From Acanthaster planci (taxonomy: Eukaryota > Echinodermata > Asteroidea > Valvatida > Acanthasteridae): 64,000 nucleotides of DNA. The translations under genes and the position numbers were made by a program. The notes beneath the pieces are model-generated. The model saw only the letters and a list, made by a program, of their open reading frames with translations. It was not told where the DNA came from and made no database searches. Each line of letters starts with the position of its first letter. Positions within the stretch are counted from its first letter, which is position 1. The stretch lies in assembly GCF_001949145.1 (NCBI RefSeq), contig NW_019091369.1, positions 624,856-688,855 of the forward strand. Reading direction: 5' to 3'. Shown here piece after piece: positions 53,701 through 61,204 of this stretch.

Positions 53701-54138
53701 AGGTTATCTTCATGGGGTTTTTACTATTTTAGGGGAAGATTAGCTCTAGAAGAAGAAAGTGCAAACCGACATAAATTCTGGTTACCTTAAAAATGCCACT
53801 GCGTAGGTAACCATAAAAAAGATGGATGCAGTAAAGTCTATGGAGTAGTTCCTTACTGTTCAGGAAGTTGCCATGATCATGGCACAACCGGTCGACCATG
53901 ACAACTGCACTAGTGTTATGTGAACGGCCGGCCACGACTGCGCATGAATTGAAACTCTAAAGACTTAAGGGGGAATGTCTACTAGTCACTTAACTGCGGT
54001 TGCCAACATTGTCTAATTTGAATTATCACTTTTACTGAACTCTGAAACATGAGCAATCGGCAGCAGCAGAAAGACAGCACTGATTGAATGATTTCATGCT
54101 ATACAGCTCAAAAATCTCACCAGCACGGAAGCGTCCAT
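8665..54138 (-). CDS. COPZ1: Coatomer subunit zeta (COPZ1-type), six coding exons, C-terminal tail not found
   Basis: Zeta-COP is the small subunit of the COPI coat (F-subcomplex with beta, gamma and delta). It binds gamma-COP and resembles the sigma subunits of clathrin adaptors (Clat_adaptor_s, longin-like fold); the coat forms Golgi vesicles for retrograde transport. The joined exons give 162 codons. In order they carry [72 protein letters not shown] and NEQTVAQ, all hallmarks of the family and collinear with vertebrate COPZ1 without insertion or deletion. All introns are GT..AG and the phases agree (0, 0, 1, 2, 2, 0). The vertebrate protein has 177 residues; the missing 15 are the usual VLQSAKEQIKWSLLR-type tail, expected in a further exon at lower coordinates. 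COPZ2 is a vertebrate duplicate, so this is probably the single pre-duplication orthologue. Identity is read from family knowledge, not from a search. Confidence 0.96.
8756..9550 (-). other. COPZ1 intron 5
   Basis: 795 nt GT..AG intron between exons 5 and 6. It holds no repeat or RNA that I recognise. Confidence 0.9.
9551..9628 (-). CDS. COPZ1: COPZ1 coding exon 5
   Basis: 78 nt. The acceptor TTCTCCCGACTACAG is followed by A, completing the Arg codon. It encodes [20 protein letters not shown] and EIVDG, then GG before the donor GTAAGTGAAAC. Human has [17 protein letters not shown] here, so the DHLDAA stretch is the most diverged part. It lies 27.5 kb from exon 4. Confidence 0.95.
13366..13640. 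repeat. Two-copy tandem duplication, about 138 bp unit
   Basis: Copy 1 begins TGTTGACACCTATACGTGAG at 13366 and copy 2 TGTTGACACCTGTACCGGTA at 13504. Both continue through CCTCAGCAGTTACAAAGGCA and end with TACCGGTAAATGCTC. Few differences separate the copies, so the duplication is recent. Confidence 0.93.
13701..13784 (+). repeat. Dispersed repeat copy A (related to 44451-44534)
   Basis: It aligns end to end with 44451-44534: TTGGGGACCAAAAA, GGGACAAA, TCCCACAACT and AGAAATTGTCCC occur in the same order and spacing. The GGGGAC start and GTCCC end are inverted, which suggests a small MITE. Confidence 0.6.
17721..17872. repeat. 22-bp tandem repeat (AACCCTGGGC/AAACCCTGGCTG)
   Basis: About seven units alternate AACCCTGGGCA and AACCCTGGCTG with point differences (CCTAGACA, CCTAGGCA, CACCCCTGG). 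The flanks contain repeated TTCACACTAC (17704, 18079) and several CAACCCTG/CAACCTTG pieces up to about 18180, so the array may have expanded inside a mobile element. Confidence 0.9.
19044..19695. other. Assembly gap (652 N)
   Basis: A run of N flanked on both sides by TACATGTA-type sequence (CATGCACATGTGCAAG on the left, ACACCTGTACATGTGTGTG on the right). Open frames drawn across it are artefacts. Confidence 1.
21062..21099. repeat. Two-copy 19-bp tandem repeat
   Basis: AGGGAGGGGAAGGGGTGAC occurs twice in direct succession, followed by a G-rich partial copy. Confidence 0.9.
23358..23439 (+). repeat. Left flank of interrupted repeat (matches 32405-32495)
   Basis: It shares GAGCAGAAGCACCCCCTC, GTTGAAAAGAGCC, TGGTC and a TTGGTAGC-like end with the unit starting near 32405. 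It stops at the boundary of the palindromic element. Confidence 0.85.
23923..24150 (-). pseudogene. Short open frame in the palindromic element, possible transposase remnant
   Basis: The 76-codon frame starts [20 protein letters not shown] and ends LFALFSFFQ next to the left arm. The frame is open further upstream (IVDKLYGEL) but stops lie just before that. The composition looks protein-like, but I recognise no domain or catalytic motif. Its place in the core of an inverted-repeat element is the only reason to suspect a decayed element gene. Confidence 0.25.
24523..24627. repeat. Short inverted repeat (about 32-bp arms) in the element core
   Basis: GAGAGTTTGCAACGTGTTGG on the left and the reverse complement of CAACACGTTGAAAACTCTTG on the right form imperfect arms. 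The CAACGTGTTGGCCAAT core is a perfect 16-bp match. The loop is about 40 bp. Confidence 0.8.
25228..25325 (+). repeat. Right flank of interrupted repeat (matches 32505-32600)
   Basis: It shares TGAACCAG/AAACCAG, AAGGAGCCTCC, TTGC and CCCTCTCTTGGTCCAGCT with 32505-32600 in the same order. With 23358-23439 it rebuilds the layout of one copy split by the insertion. Confidence 0.85.
28825..28868 (-). ncRNA. Decayed hammerhead-ribozyme-like motif
   Basis: The minus strand reads CTGAGGAA, then a 6-bp stem GAACTT/AAGTTC with loop GTC, then AAAACGTCAGGATGC. This is the layout of the short-stem-III hammerhead ribozymes of Penelope-like elements and retrozymes: CUGAUGA, stem II, GAAAC, GUC, then the 3' strand of stem I. 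Two core bases differ from consensus (CUGAGGA for CUGAUGA, and AAAAC for GAAAC), so cleavage activity is unlikely. No reverse transcriptase frame was seen nearby. Confidence 0.55.
32405..32600 (+). repeat. Uninterrupted copy of the repeat split at 23.4-25.3 kb
   Basis: Begins CACCTCGAGCAGAAGCACCC and ends TCTTGGTCCAGCT. The left third matches 23358-23439 and the right third matches 25228-25325, with no palindromic element between them. The family is not recognised. Confidence 0.8.
33534..33556. repeat. TTCC microsatellite
   Basis: Short run of TTCC units (CTTCCTTCCTTCCTTCCTCT), continuing into a CT-rich tract. Confidence 0.85.
36081..36361 (-). mobile_element. tRNA-derived SINE with conserved central domain
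   Basis: On the minus strand the head holds a box A-like TTAGTGCAGCGG (36340-36351) and a box B GGTTCGAGTCC (36298-36308) at tRNA-like spacing. The central block reads GCAGGTTTTCTCCGGGTACT then CTGGTTTCCTCC (36214-36250), a sequence shared by SINEs of many marine invertebrates (I believe the Meta-SINE central domain). The 3' end is AAATAAATCCAATCCAATTC. No clear target-site duplication was found. Confidence 0.8.
37154..37301 (-). CDS. COPZ1: COPZ1 coding exon 4
   Basis: 148 nt. The acceptor CCTTTCTGCAG is followed by CT, which completes an Ala codon. The donor is GTAAGAACC after TTTTGAG. It encodes [20 protein letters not shown] and then [20 protein letters not shown], the core of the adaptor small-chain domain. 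The last two bases AG join the first A of exon 5 to make Arg. Confidence 0.97.
38087..38231. repeat. 42-bp minisatellite running into an assembly gap
   Basis: Three full units start at 38087, 38129 and 38171 and a fourth is cut by the gap. Each begins GCATTCTG(T/C)TGCATTCAGC and ends AGCTGTG(T/A)T or CGCTGTGAT. The period is a multiple of three and units lack stops on both strands (14-residue repeats such as [14 protein letters not shown] on plus), which explains the long spurious frames through the gap. Confidence 0.95.
38232..39212. other. Assembly gap (981 N)
   Basis: A run of N that begins inside the 42-bp minisatellite. The array is probably longer than shown and could not be assembled. 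Confidence 1.
41755..41804. repeat. GA/GGGA-rich microsatellite
   Basis: Purine-only tract with GAGA and GGGAGAGAGA units, broken by one ACAG. Confidence 0.9.
42177..42258 (-). CDS. COPZ1: COPZ1 coding exon 3
   Basis: 82 nt, starts in phase 0 and ends after the first base of a codon. The acceptor is TCTTTGATACAG and the donor is GTGAGATACC. It encodes [18 protein letters not shown] followed by LFSKTHRAN, nearly identical to the vertebrate family in this segment. The split codon G|CT (Ala) is completed by exon 4. Confidence 0.97.
42599..42952. mobile_element. MITE-like segment whose right end is triplicated (80-bp units)
   Basis: The left end has TAGAGGCAGGTTCATACTC (42601). Its inverse, GAAGTGTGAACCAGCCTCTA, closes each of three tandem units at 42713-42792, 42793-42872 and 42873-42952. 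Each unit begins GTTTTCCTGCAAATGTTTC and contains GTCACTTTG(C/A)TGTTGC. Terminal inverted repeats with a tandemly repeated end suggest a non-autonomous DNA element amplified by slippage or unequal exchange. Confidence 0.7.
44451..44534 (+). repeat. Dispersed repeat copy B (related to 13701-13784)
   Basis: Shares TGGGGACCAAAAA, GGGGACAAA, TTCCCACAACT and AAGAAACTGTCCCC with copy A, in the same orientation. It lies in COPZ1 intron 2. Confidence 0.6.
46866..47158 (+). mobile_element. tRNA-derived SINE, plus orientation
   Basis: The box B-like AGAGGTTCAAATCC (46898-46911) follows a weak box A near 46875. The body has GAGTGGACCAGCATCCCAT, CAGGGAACAGTAACAATCCC, TCGATCATTGCTACTGAAAC, GGGAAGATAACACC and an end CAGACTTTACCCTAC. 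This order matches a SINE body seen in several marine animals (GGACCAGCATCCCATCCAGG, then GGGATAAGC, ending in CTTTACC). It has diverged by many substitutions. Confidence 0.65.
50749..50817 (-). CDS. COPZ1: COPZ1 coding exon 2
   Basis: 69 nt, 23 codons, phase 0 at both ends. The acceptor is TCATTTGTTACAG and the donor is GTAATATGG. It encodes the first beta strands of the longin-like fold, including [20 protein letters not shown], which matches the zeta-COP signature ([15 protein letters not shown] in human). Confidence 0.96.
51492..51731. repeat. Diverged duplicated segment with paired donor-like ends
   Basis: CTTACTTTGTACATGAAAAT near 51491 and CTTACTTTATGCATGAAAAT near 51692 head two related stretches that both reach AAGATCTCC/AAGTATCTCC. 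On the minus strand each reads as an open segment ending before a donor: [17 protein letters not shown] and [17 protein letters not shown]. They do not belong to the zeta-COP protein and no family is recognised. Confidence 0.45.
52722..53876. repeat. Long inverted repeat, arms about 490 bp, spacer about 176 bp
   Basis: The left arm (52722-53210) and right arm (53387-53876) are inverted copies with moderate divergence. Matching blocks include CTTCCTGAACATTAAGG / inverse of CCTTACTGTTCAGGAAG, TTTTTTATGGTT / AACCATAAAAAA, TATTTTGTAGC / GCTACAAAATA, GCTTTGGATACCAGTCCCC / GGGGACTGGTATCCAAAGC (exact 19-mer), GGGAAATCTG / CAGATTTCCC and TTGACCATTTTG / CAAAATGGTCAA. One copy of TAGGCCTAGGCCTA type sequence lies in the right arm only. 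It could be a foldback transposon or two inverted element copies. Confidence 0.9.
54121..54138 (-). CDS. COPZ1: COPZ1 coding exon 1 (start codon, 6 codons)
   Basis: Reads MDASVL and is followed at once by a donor GTGAGATTTT. It has the same length as the human N-terminus before the PSLYTV motif and joins exon 2 in phase 0. The ATG sits in AATTCAAGATGGACGC. No in-frame ATG was chosen further upstream because the six-residue N-terminus matches the family length exactly. It is short, so its support comes from length, phase and the donor rather than from sequence alone. Confidence 0.82.
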
Positions 54139-54142
54139 CTTG
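54132..54142 (-). promoter_or_regulatory. YY1-like motif over the COPZ1 start codon
   Basis: AAGATGGACGC resembles the YY1 consensus AAGATGGCGGC, which is often found at start codons of housekeeping genes just downstream of the transcription start. One or two bases differ from consensus and no TATA box was seen upstream. Confidence 0.3.
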
Positions 54143-54359
54143 AATTGTTACTGGTATCATGTACATGTATGTTACGCAGGTGTTGCGTTCAACGTTTACC
54201 AACGAAAACTTTTGCCAACGTGGAAAACCGGAATTTGCGAGAATATCCGAGAGGACGACTTGGCACTATATCAGTGATCACTTCGAGGGCGCTCTTTATT
54301 TTGCCAAGCTGGCTTGCAATTTTTTTTATGGGCCTCTTGTAAAAACGGCGTGCTTTCAA

Positions 54360-54394
54360 TGCTAGCACTTCCCCCCCCCCAGGCAGTGCTAGCA
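54360..54394. repeat. Perfect 10-bp inverted repeat around a C11 tract, upstream of COPZ1
   Basis: TGCTAGCACT at 54360-54369 and AGTGCTAGCA at 54385-54394 flank TCCCCCCCCCC-type sequence, about 220 bp upstream of the start codon. It could extrude as a cruciform or be a protein site; no known factor is assigned. Confidence 0.85.
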
Positions 54395-55445
54395 ACTTCC
54401 ATGAAACGTGATAATTGCCACCATCTAGTGCACATTTGTTGCCTGTGGTGTGAACTTTAAACTGCCCCGTGGTTCCTTGGCAGGAACATAAGGCAATTTG
54501 TCACTGCCATTACCTTTTGTTGTCACTGAACGACGTGGTCATAAGGTTATCTCGTTACCCTGTCTGTAACGTGACCATGGTGCAATAAAAAAAAGCCACT
54601 GCCTCATCCCCATAATCGCCCTGAAAAACTGCACCGTTTGTAAACCTCAACGAAAAGCAGAAAAACAACCCGAAAGATAATTAGGCGAAGTTCCTCTGAA
54701 GAAGAATGAAATAGCTTGTAAAACACTTGTTACGGAGTTAACCTGTTATTTACCCCACGGCTGACGCAAAAAATGTCACCACCCGCCCCGTCGTGTAATA
54801 CCTTGGATTAACTGAAACTAGTACCTGTATGTTTATAAACAATGTACGTAGCATATCGCAGAAGAAGACTTCATTAATATGAAATCATTACTTTTTGTTA
54901 CTGAGAGGCCGCTGCTTGGGACATGCATATACATAGTAAACCCAGCTCACATCCCACGTAGTTCACCACGGGGTGGTGTTATTGTGTGGTTTTCAGTCTG
55001 TAAGGGTATTTCCCCCAATGGTGAAAAAACAGCGAGGAAATGCAAAGTAAACAAACGTGCGAAATAACAACGAGTATACTTGCGATTTCAAAAAGAGTTA
55101 GGCGAGTAAAAGGTCATGTTTTGATAAATAGAAATGACATAAGCAAAAGCGACGAACAGTACCTTTAATTGCCCCGGTACAACCCCTTACAAAAATCACC
55201 GTGTACGCGCAAGTAGTTTTCCCTTTTTTTCCAGGTCACGAGTTAATAATTACAAATGACCCCCAAAGACAGCGCTGTTCATTCATTCGAATTTGTATTC
55301 AAACTTTCTTAGTTTTTTTATTTGCCGTTGTTTTCGCAGGTTAATTTTTGTTTTTGTTCCTTTTTCACAGTGTTGCCTTTTTCCGGCGAAAAGTTGACTA
55401 ATGAAAACCTCAAAACAGCAAGTTTCATCTTGTTTTGTTGTTTTT

Positions 55446-55460
55446 GTGTGTGTGTGTGTG
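55446..55460. repeat. TG microsatellite
   Basis: Seven TG units in a row within a T-rich stretch. Confidence 0.9.
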
Positions 55461-56454
55461 AGTGAATGTTTTGGTTTTTTTTAAGTAATGCACAACATTC
55501 AGACAGGTTCCCCTACTGAGATCCAAGCGTTTCTGTACAGCTGTCGGGGGGAACCTTCCCATCGGTTCTAGACCTAGAACCAGTTCTGATGACCTCACAG
55601 AGCCGATTATCTTCCCTTTTGTTTCGGTGATTAAGCAGAAGACAGGATGTGCATCATTGCATTATGACAATGGCGAGGAAGTGGGCATGCGGGCTACTCA
55701 GAGGGGAAACAGGTTACTTTGCACTGGCCCTTATACGGCGTTCAGTCATTAATGCTGTGTTCACGTGTAATCTGAATGACCATTGGTGAGAAAATCAAAC
55801 TTCTCAGTAAGTGTAAAGTCTTAACTCCAAATTTGGAGGGACAGAAACTGCGATATCGGATAAATGTTTGTCCTGTTCATTCTTCGTCATTCGTTTACCT
55901 CATCTTACTTCCATCTCTCGCCCCCACGCCTACCCCTACCCGGCTGTTTGTTGCTCTGCTCAATTGTACACTTCAAATCAAGTGACTTGCTTTTTAGCAC
56001 CGCAAGCTTATTCATTTTATTTTTGAATGGGATGTTTAGTAACAGCAGAAATATTACCGCCTAGATCAACCAGCTTCTACCCGAGGACAAATATTTCTTG
56101 TTTCAACAAATATACCACTTTCTATAACATTAATTTGCACTCAATCATTTAGTGGGCCTTTTATTGCAGGTCAAGTTCACATTACGTCCATGGAAGAGGA
56201 ACAATAACGGTGGTGAGATTTTTCATTGAATAAATTCCTCTATAACGGGGATACTGACTCGATTTCCTGGTCGTATTCTAGGAAGTCAAGGAATAACAAA
56301 TACACCAACCTTGGGGGAAAGATAGGGGATAAAACATGTCAGTAAAATTCTGATAAAAAGCTTGTTCGAAGTAATATTCGAAGAAATTTAAATCTTTAAA
56401 GTTAACTCTATTTTAAAAAACAAAGATTGGACACAATGAGACCCTGGAACTTTG

Positions 56455-56560
56455 AGGGGGTCCGATTAACGCAGTGGTCGCCTCCTACGCGTGTCCCACG
56501 TTCGAATCTCGCCAAGGTTTGGCAAGTGGGTAAGGTTGTCAGTCCCAACCGAGGGGCGTA
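56455..56560 (+). mobile_element. tRNA-derived SINE-like head
   Basis: A box A-like GATTAACGCAGTGG (56464-56477) and a box B-like ACGTTCGAATCTCG (56498-56511) are about 34 bp apart, as in tRNA promoters. The sequence after 56550 (GAGGGGCGTATCCAGGACTT, with TTTCCAGGGGG following) looks like a different mobile element joined to it. Neither is assigned to a named family. Confidence 0.5.
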
Positions 56561-58753
56561 TCCAGGACTTTTTCCAGGGGGTTCAGGGGGATTTTTTTTA
56601 AATGTCATTTTGGGGGACAAGCGTAAATGATGATGAACAAAGTCATGACGTACATGTACATTGTTTACAACGTTATTGGTGTACTTACTTCAGTTATTTT
56701 TTATTATTTCCCCCATTTTTGCGGGGGTTTTTTGGTCTCAGTGCAGGGAGGGTTCGACCCCACACACCTGGATTCGCGCCAACAACCTGTGTTTCCCCTG
56801 AAATTCAAATCTTCATTCCGGGGTTTTCCCACCTCTAAAACTTTAGACTTTCGTTTTCATTTATCTCAAGTGTTATATCCGTATTGAACATTCATTCATT
56901 AAATTATTTAGAGAGTCGATAAACGAAGGACGTTTGACAAAACACGAGGTATATTTAAAAGACAAAGTCTTTTATGGAAATCGTTATTAAATCAAAAACT
57001 TGACAAGCACAACTAACGACAGGTCATATATGAAAGACTAGAAGGGAGCAATACAGACATGACTTCTTCATCTTCTTCATTTTGTTTCCTCGAACCGGCA
57101 GGCCATCATTTTTTAAAACTTTACTATTAGGCCTACCAAAAAGAAAAAATACAGAAAACAACCTTAGTTGCATCGGTGTACCTTATTACAGTGTTGTTTT
57201 TAAATTCGAAGTATAAATCTAACATTTTGTGAGAATAATTGTGTTGGGTGTGTAATAGGTCAAGAAACTGCAAAAACAACACCTCCTTCTTCGGCGTTTT
57301 CCAATGTCATGTTTCTGTCTCTACAGTAAAAGCCAGTGCTTGGAGCATCATCTGGCGATGGCGGTGTTTTCGGCTCTGATGGTGCGGGCTTTGCTTACCG
57401 CAGACACAGGGGCGCGTGCCGGCCCCAAACCAATCTGTCCTCATTTTTCTCAATGAAAAGGGGATGTGCACTGACATCAAACATGTCATGTGAGGAAATT
57501 GATACTACGTGATTTTTATTGTAAGAAGGAGAAAAAAATGAAGAGGGCGGGGTTGAAAAGTGTCTAGAATATGGATTTGCTAATGTGACAAAGATACCAT
57601 ATCTAACAATACAAAAAGTGTGATGTAAATCTAATCGGTATCCACACAGGACAACACCATCCGGGTATTGTTTCATGAAGATACCGGGGGCATTAATTTA
57701 CTATTATTTGAACACCATAGTCTTTGCAGTGAACCACGGTATCAACTCGAGGTAGTCCGTCAAAGGTTACGCTCAGGTGCTTTACAGCCATTGATATTAT
57801 GCCAAAGCAATGACTCTGGCATACTCCATAAACAAGAGGTTTCCAGAGCACGGGAAACTGACTGAAGCCACCCTTACCTTTTTGGTTCAAATTGCACACA
57901 GCAACAGATGTAAAGCATCCACTAGTGTCAAACAATTTGTTTGACAGCTAAACCCAATTGTTTCTTTGAGTTTGGAAGTGTAGATGTGCCCTACCTCATT
58001 TGTGAACAACAGAGAAATTACAGATGGAATCATTCCTTTACTTTCCATTTATGGATTTTTGCCACTGTTTCGCTGAGTAGGTACGCCTTTCTTACAATCA
58101 TTCTTAGGTTAAAATAAATCGTTCATTTGCCGAGAACAAAGATCATACATGGTCTCCACCGACCTTTCGGTCACCTGCCCGATTCTTGACCAGATGACAT
58201 TTTAATGATAATTTTCCTTGATGCCGACATTTGTTGATATACGACAGGCTCACCTCTCGTGCTAAGATGGATGTGACCCGGTAATTACTCTGTGAATGCT
58301 GGACTCCCCCCCTACCCGTCGATTTTCTCACTAGAGCTTTGTGTAACCGCACAATTTCGGCCGCATCAAAAATACGTCAAAAATCAAGCATCCTCCAATA
58401 TTTCAATTAGGAGAACGTGGTAAAAACACGCAGTAAATAGGAAATTGATGCCTCATAACTCGAGGTGTTCTAAATTATAGAAGTATGGGTGATCGATCAA
58501 GTGGAGGTGCTGGGGAGTGTCATAGGTCCGCCCTCCAACTAAAACCTAAAGAAATACCTCGTGAATCTTCACCCCCTCCTGAGGGGGATCTTACTTTCCT
58601 TTTATTTTTCCCGTTGCCCGGTTTTGCTTGAACCATCTTCTCTGTTGTATCGCATTCTTCGCTCCAAACATGCAGAAAGCATACTGATTCCAAGTAAGTA
58701 AATAAGTCCACCAAAAAATTCATCCTGCTCTGCGGATCAGATAAATATCTCGC

Positions 58754-58760
58754 AAAAAAA
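58754..58760 (-). terminator. Pol III terminator of tRNA-Asn
   Basis: Seven T on the minus strand, two bases after the tRNA 3' end. Four or more T is the usual RNA polymerase III stop signal. Confidence 0.9.
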
Positions 58761-58762
58761 GG

Positions 58763-58779
58763 CGTCCCTGGGTGGGCTC

Positions 58780-58830
<51 letters not shown>

Positions 58831-58836
58831 AGAGAC
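58763..58836 (-). tRNA. tRNA-Asn (anticodon GTT)
   Basis: 74 nt with no intron. The minus strand folds into a perfect cloverleaf: acceptor GTCTCTG/CAGGGAC (one T-G pair), D stem GCGC/GCGC, anticodon stem TTCGG/CCGAA with loop CTGTTAA and anticodon GTT at 58800-58802, and T stem GGTGG/CCACC with loop TTCGAGC. The sequence agrees with the usual animal tRNA-Asn(GTT). Box A (TGGCGCAATCGG) and box B (GGTTCGAGCCC) are intact. It ends two bases before a T7 terminator, so it is probably active. Confidence 0.98.
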
Positions 58837-61204
58837 CTACGTTAGGACGCCAGTAATGAATTTGCCTTCTACATATTCTCAGCATTAACTTCATCTAGCT
58901 CTACAGTAATCGCAGGCCCACTGTGAGAGAATTCCATGTTGTTGATTTGATTCAAACCATTCACGTTTCTGCCAACGAGCAATTACTTGTGACAACGCGA
59001 TGGTTCTACACACCAGCCGAAATTTATTTCAGTTTATGAAAGAGCAATTGAAAACTTGTAAGCTGATCGCTAAAAAACACTCAGTTCTGTTGTTGCGAAA
59101 TTTTTGCTGTTTTTGATCCACAGCCCGTGTGTGTGTGTCTGTCTAGCTTGTACTGAGCAAGATGTTACACACATGCCCCGGAATTACTAGCAGTCTGGAC
59201 TTGTTCTGGATATACTGAACGACATGTAGTGTAAACAAAACATGTAATTTCCAGGAAATGAATACCGTGTGATTAGATCCCCTAAAGCCAGGGTCCATCG
59301 ATCAAAATTGGAGACTGGTTCTTGTCACAGGTTGTCCCTTTGCCCTCCCCACCCCCACCCAACTGAGCACCTTTAACGAGTTAGCAGATTCGAATTTTGT
59401 CATCATTTGTATGCACTTTTATTTAGCTTTAACTACTGTTTGTGACTTTCATGCACGTATTTGGAAAAGAAAGTGGCCGAATGCTGGGAAAATATGTCAG
59501 TCGACACCTTGCCCCAAAATTGGTTGAAATATCAACTGCCTGCACTCTTGACGGACATCGTTCCATAATTTGCTAAGATTTCTTTCAACTAATCTTTGTA
59601 GGATCAAATAGCTTTGCAACGGGCAAAGCACGGCAATAAGGTAACTCAGAGCACTGATTGTATAATTCAATTTTTGTCAGCATTCCTATCACGGTGCTAC
59701 GAAGCTCTTTCATATTTTTCAGATCAGTTTACGCTTGTTTGATAAGAGATGCACAAACCACGCTTAACGCACGTTGGACAATTGAAAGAACGTGGAAACC
59801 AAAATATCTAAAGGATACCTTGTATTTTAGTATATAAAAGAAATGTCGACAAGACCTTTTCTGTTGAAATAATGATTAGCAACAAATGCCAAGTAAATCC
59901 TCGGAAACATGTACACCGATAAACTAGTTACAAATGTGCGTCTGTAGCGTCTTTTCACACACACACACAAAGTTTAATCAGTAAACTCCACAGAACTAGC
60001 ATAATGGAATTTTTCAGGCCTGGATAGTTTCAATTTTTCCAGCGTGCTTCTTTCAGCTATAACTAACAGTCCTTGAAATCTTAATGCAAATGTCAGTTTC
60101 TTAATTACATGTATTTTCTACCCTCTCTTTAATTTCAACGAATTTGGACCCGGGGAGTGTGAAATTTCTCTGGCAAAGGGGATCATTTTAATCCCGAAAG
60201 TAGGCCTACTTTGTTAACGGGTGGTGGTGGGGGTTAATAAGCCTAGTTTGCAGTGATCATTTCGCTTACACGTACACGTATTCAAGCACGGTGTGTCACA
60301 AATTGTATTTACGGATAATCTGACTTCTTGGAGGATCGACTGCTGTTTGCCAATCGAGCCAAACACACTACACATCTTCATCTAAAGTATCTTGTTTAAT
60401 TACGAGTGTCTTTTCTCCAGATATACGCATTGTATCTCTAAACACAGTAGGTGAAAAAAAAACTGTTCGCAAACTTAGGTTTGCAAGCCTGCATTTCGGG
60501 TATCGCCTTATTAGACATTCTTAATAGCGTTATTGCGAGCTTCCAAGGCCCAACATTGCGTGGCTGAGGTGGAAATGCTTGATAACTTCATAAACTGCAA
60601 GAGACGTAACCGTCTGTCCTTTTGTAAGGACCACATCCTTGACTATCTCCACCCGAACTGCCGTAATTAAGACGGACGCTCAGGGCCGTACGTAAACCAA
60701 TGAACTCAGCGTCACAATACTTCAAACGATCAACACCAAGTCGGAGAAACAGTCTGCAAAACTGCTTGTTGTAATGATGCGGCATTTTGTGCGCAAGGTA
60801 CTCGCGCAGCTAGATGCGCAGGTATGGGCTGTGCCTAATGAGTGATGTCTTAATACTAATAGGCAAAGGCACCAAGATGAATTAGGATAGAAAGGGTTGG
60901 GACATGAGACATATTAGCTGGACTTGTTGAATGATTCACGAGTGTTGATATCTCGCTTTAGGTTCCCCATTGTTAAAGAATCAATAAGGGTGGAGAAGAA
61001 TTTATTTGAAATTTGGCAGTGATTGGCATGTGTTTATGTCCTTTCGCTTGTAGTCGAAGATTGCACACCATTACCATACATGTTATTTCATCTATTTACG
61101 CCATACAGTGGTAGAAAGTTGTATCAAACATCTTTCGGAAGAATAATTGATTTCCATGACTGAAAAAAGTGCACGACTTGATATGGAAAGTATTTGTCTG
61201 TATA

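Larger units (their letters stand above)
50818..54120 (-). other. COPZ1 intron 1
   Basis: 3.3 kb between the start-codon exon and exon 2. It holds a diverged duplication (51492-51533 and 51692-51731) and the long inverted repeat 52722-53876. Vertebrate COPZ1 and COPZ2 carry mir-148b and mir-152 in their first introns; I found no TCAGTGCA seed on the minus strand here. Confidence 0.85.

Noticed and set aside
50818-54120. mir-148/152 orthologue in COPZ1 intron 1
   Set aside because: No TCAGTGCA seed on the gene strand; this microRNA family is known from vertebrates.
57395-57935. Two successive minus-strand frames (93 and 80 codons), the first with a donor-like end GTAAGC
   Set aside because: They are in different frames separated by stops, no family is recognised and their length is within the chance range here.
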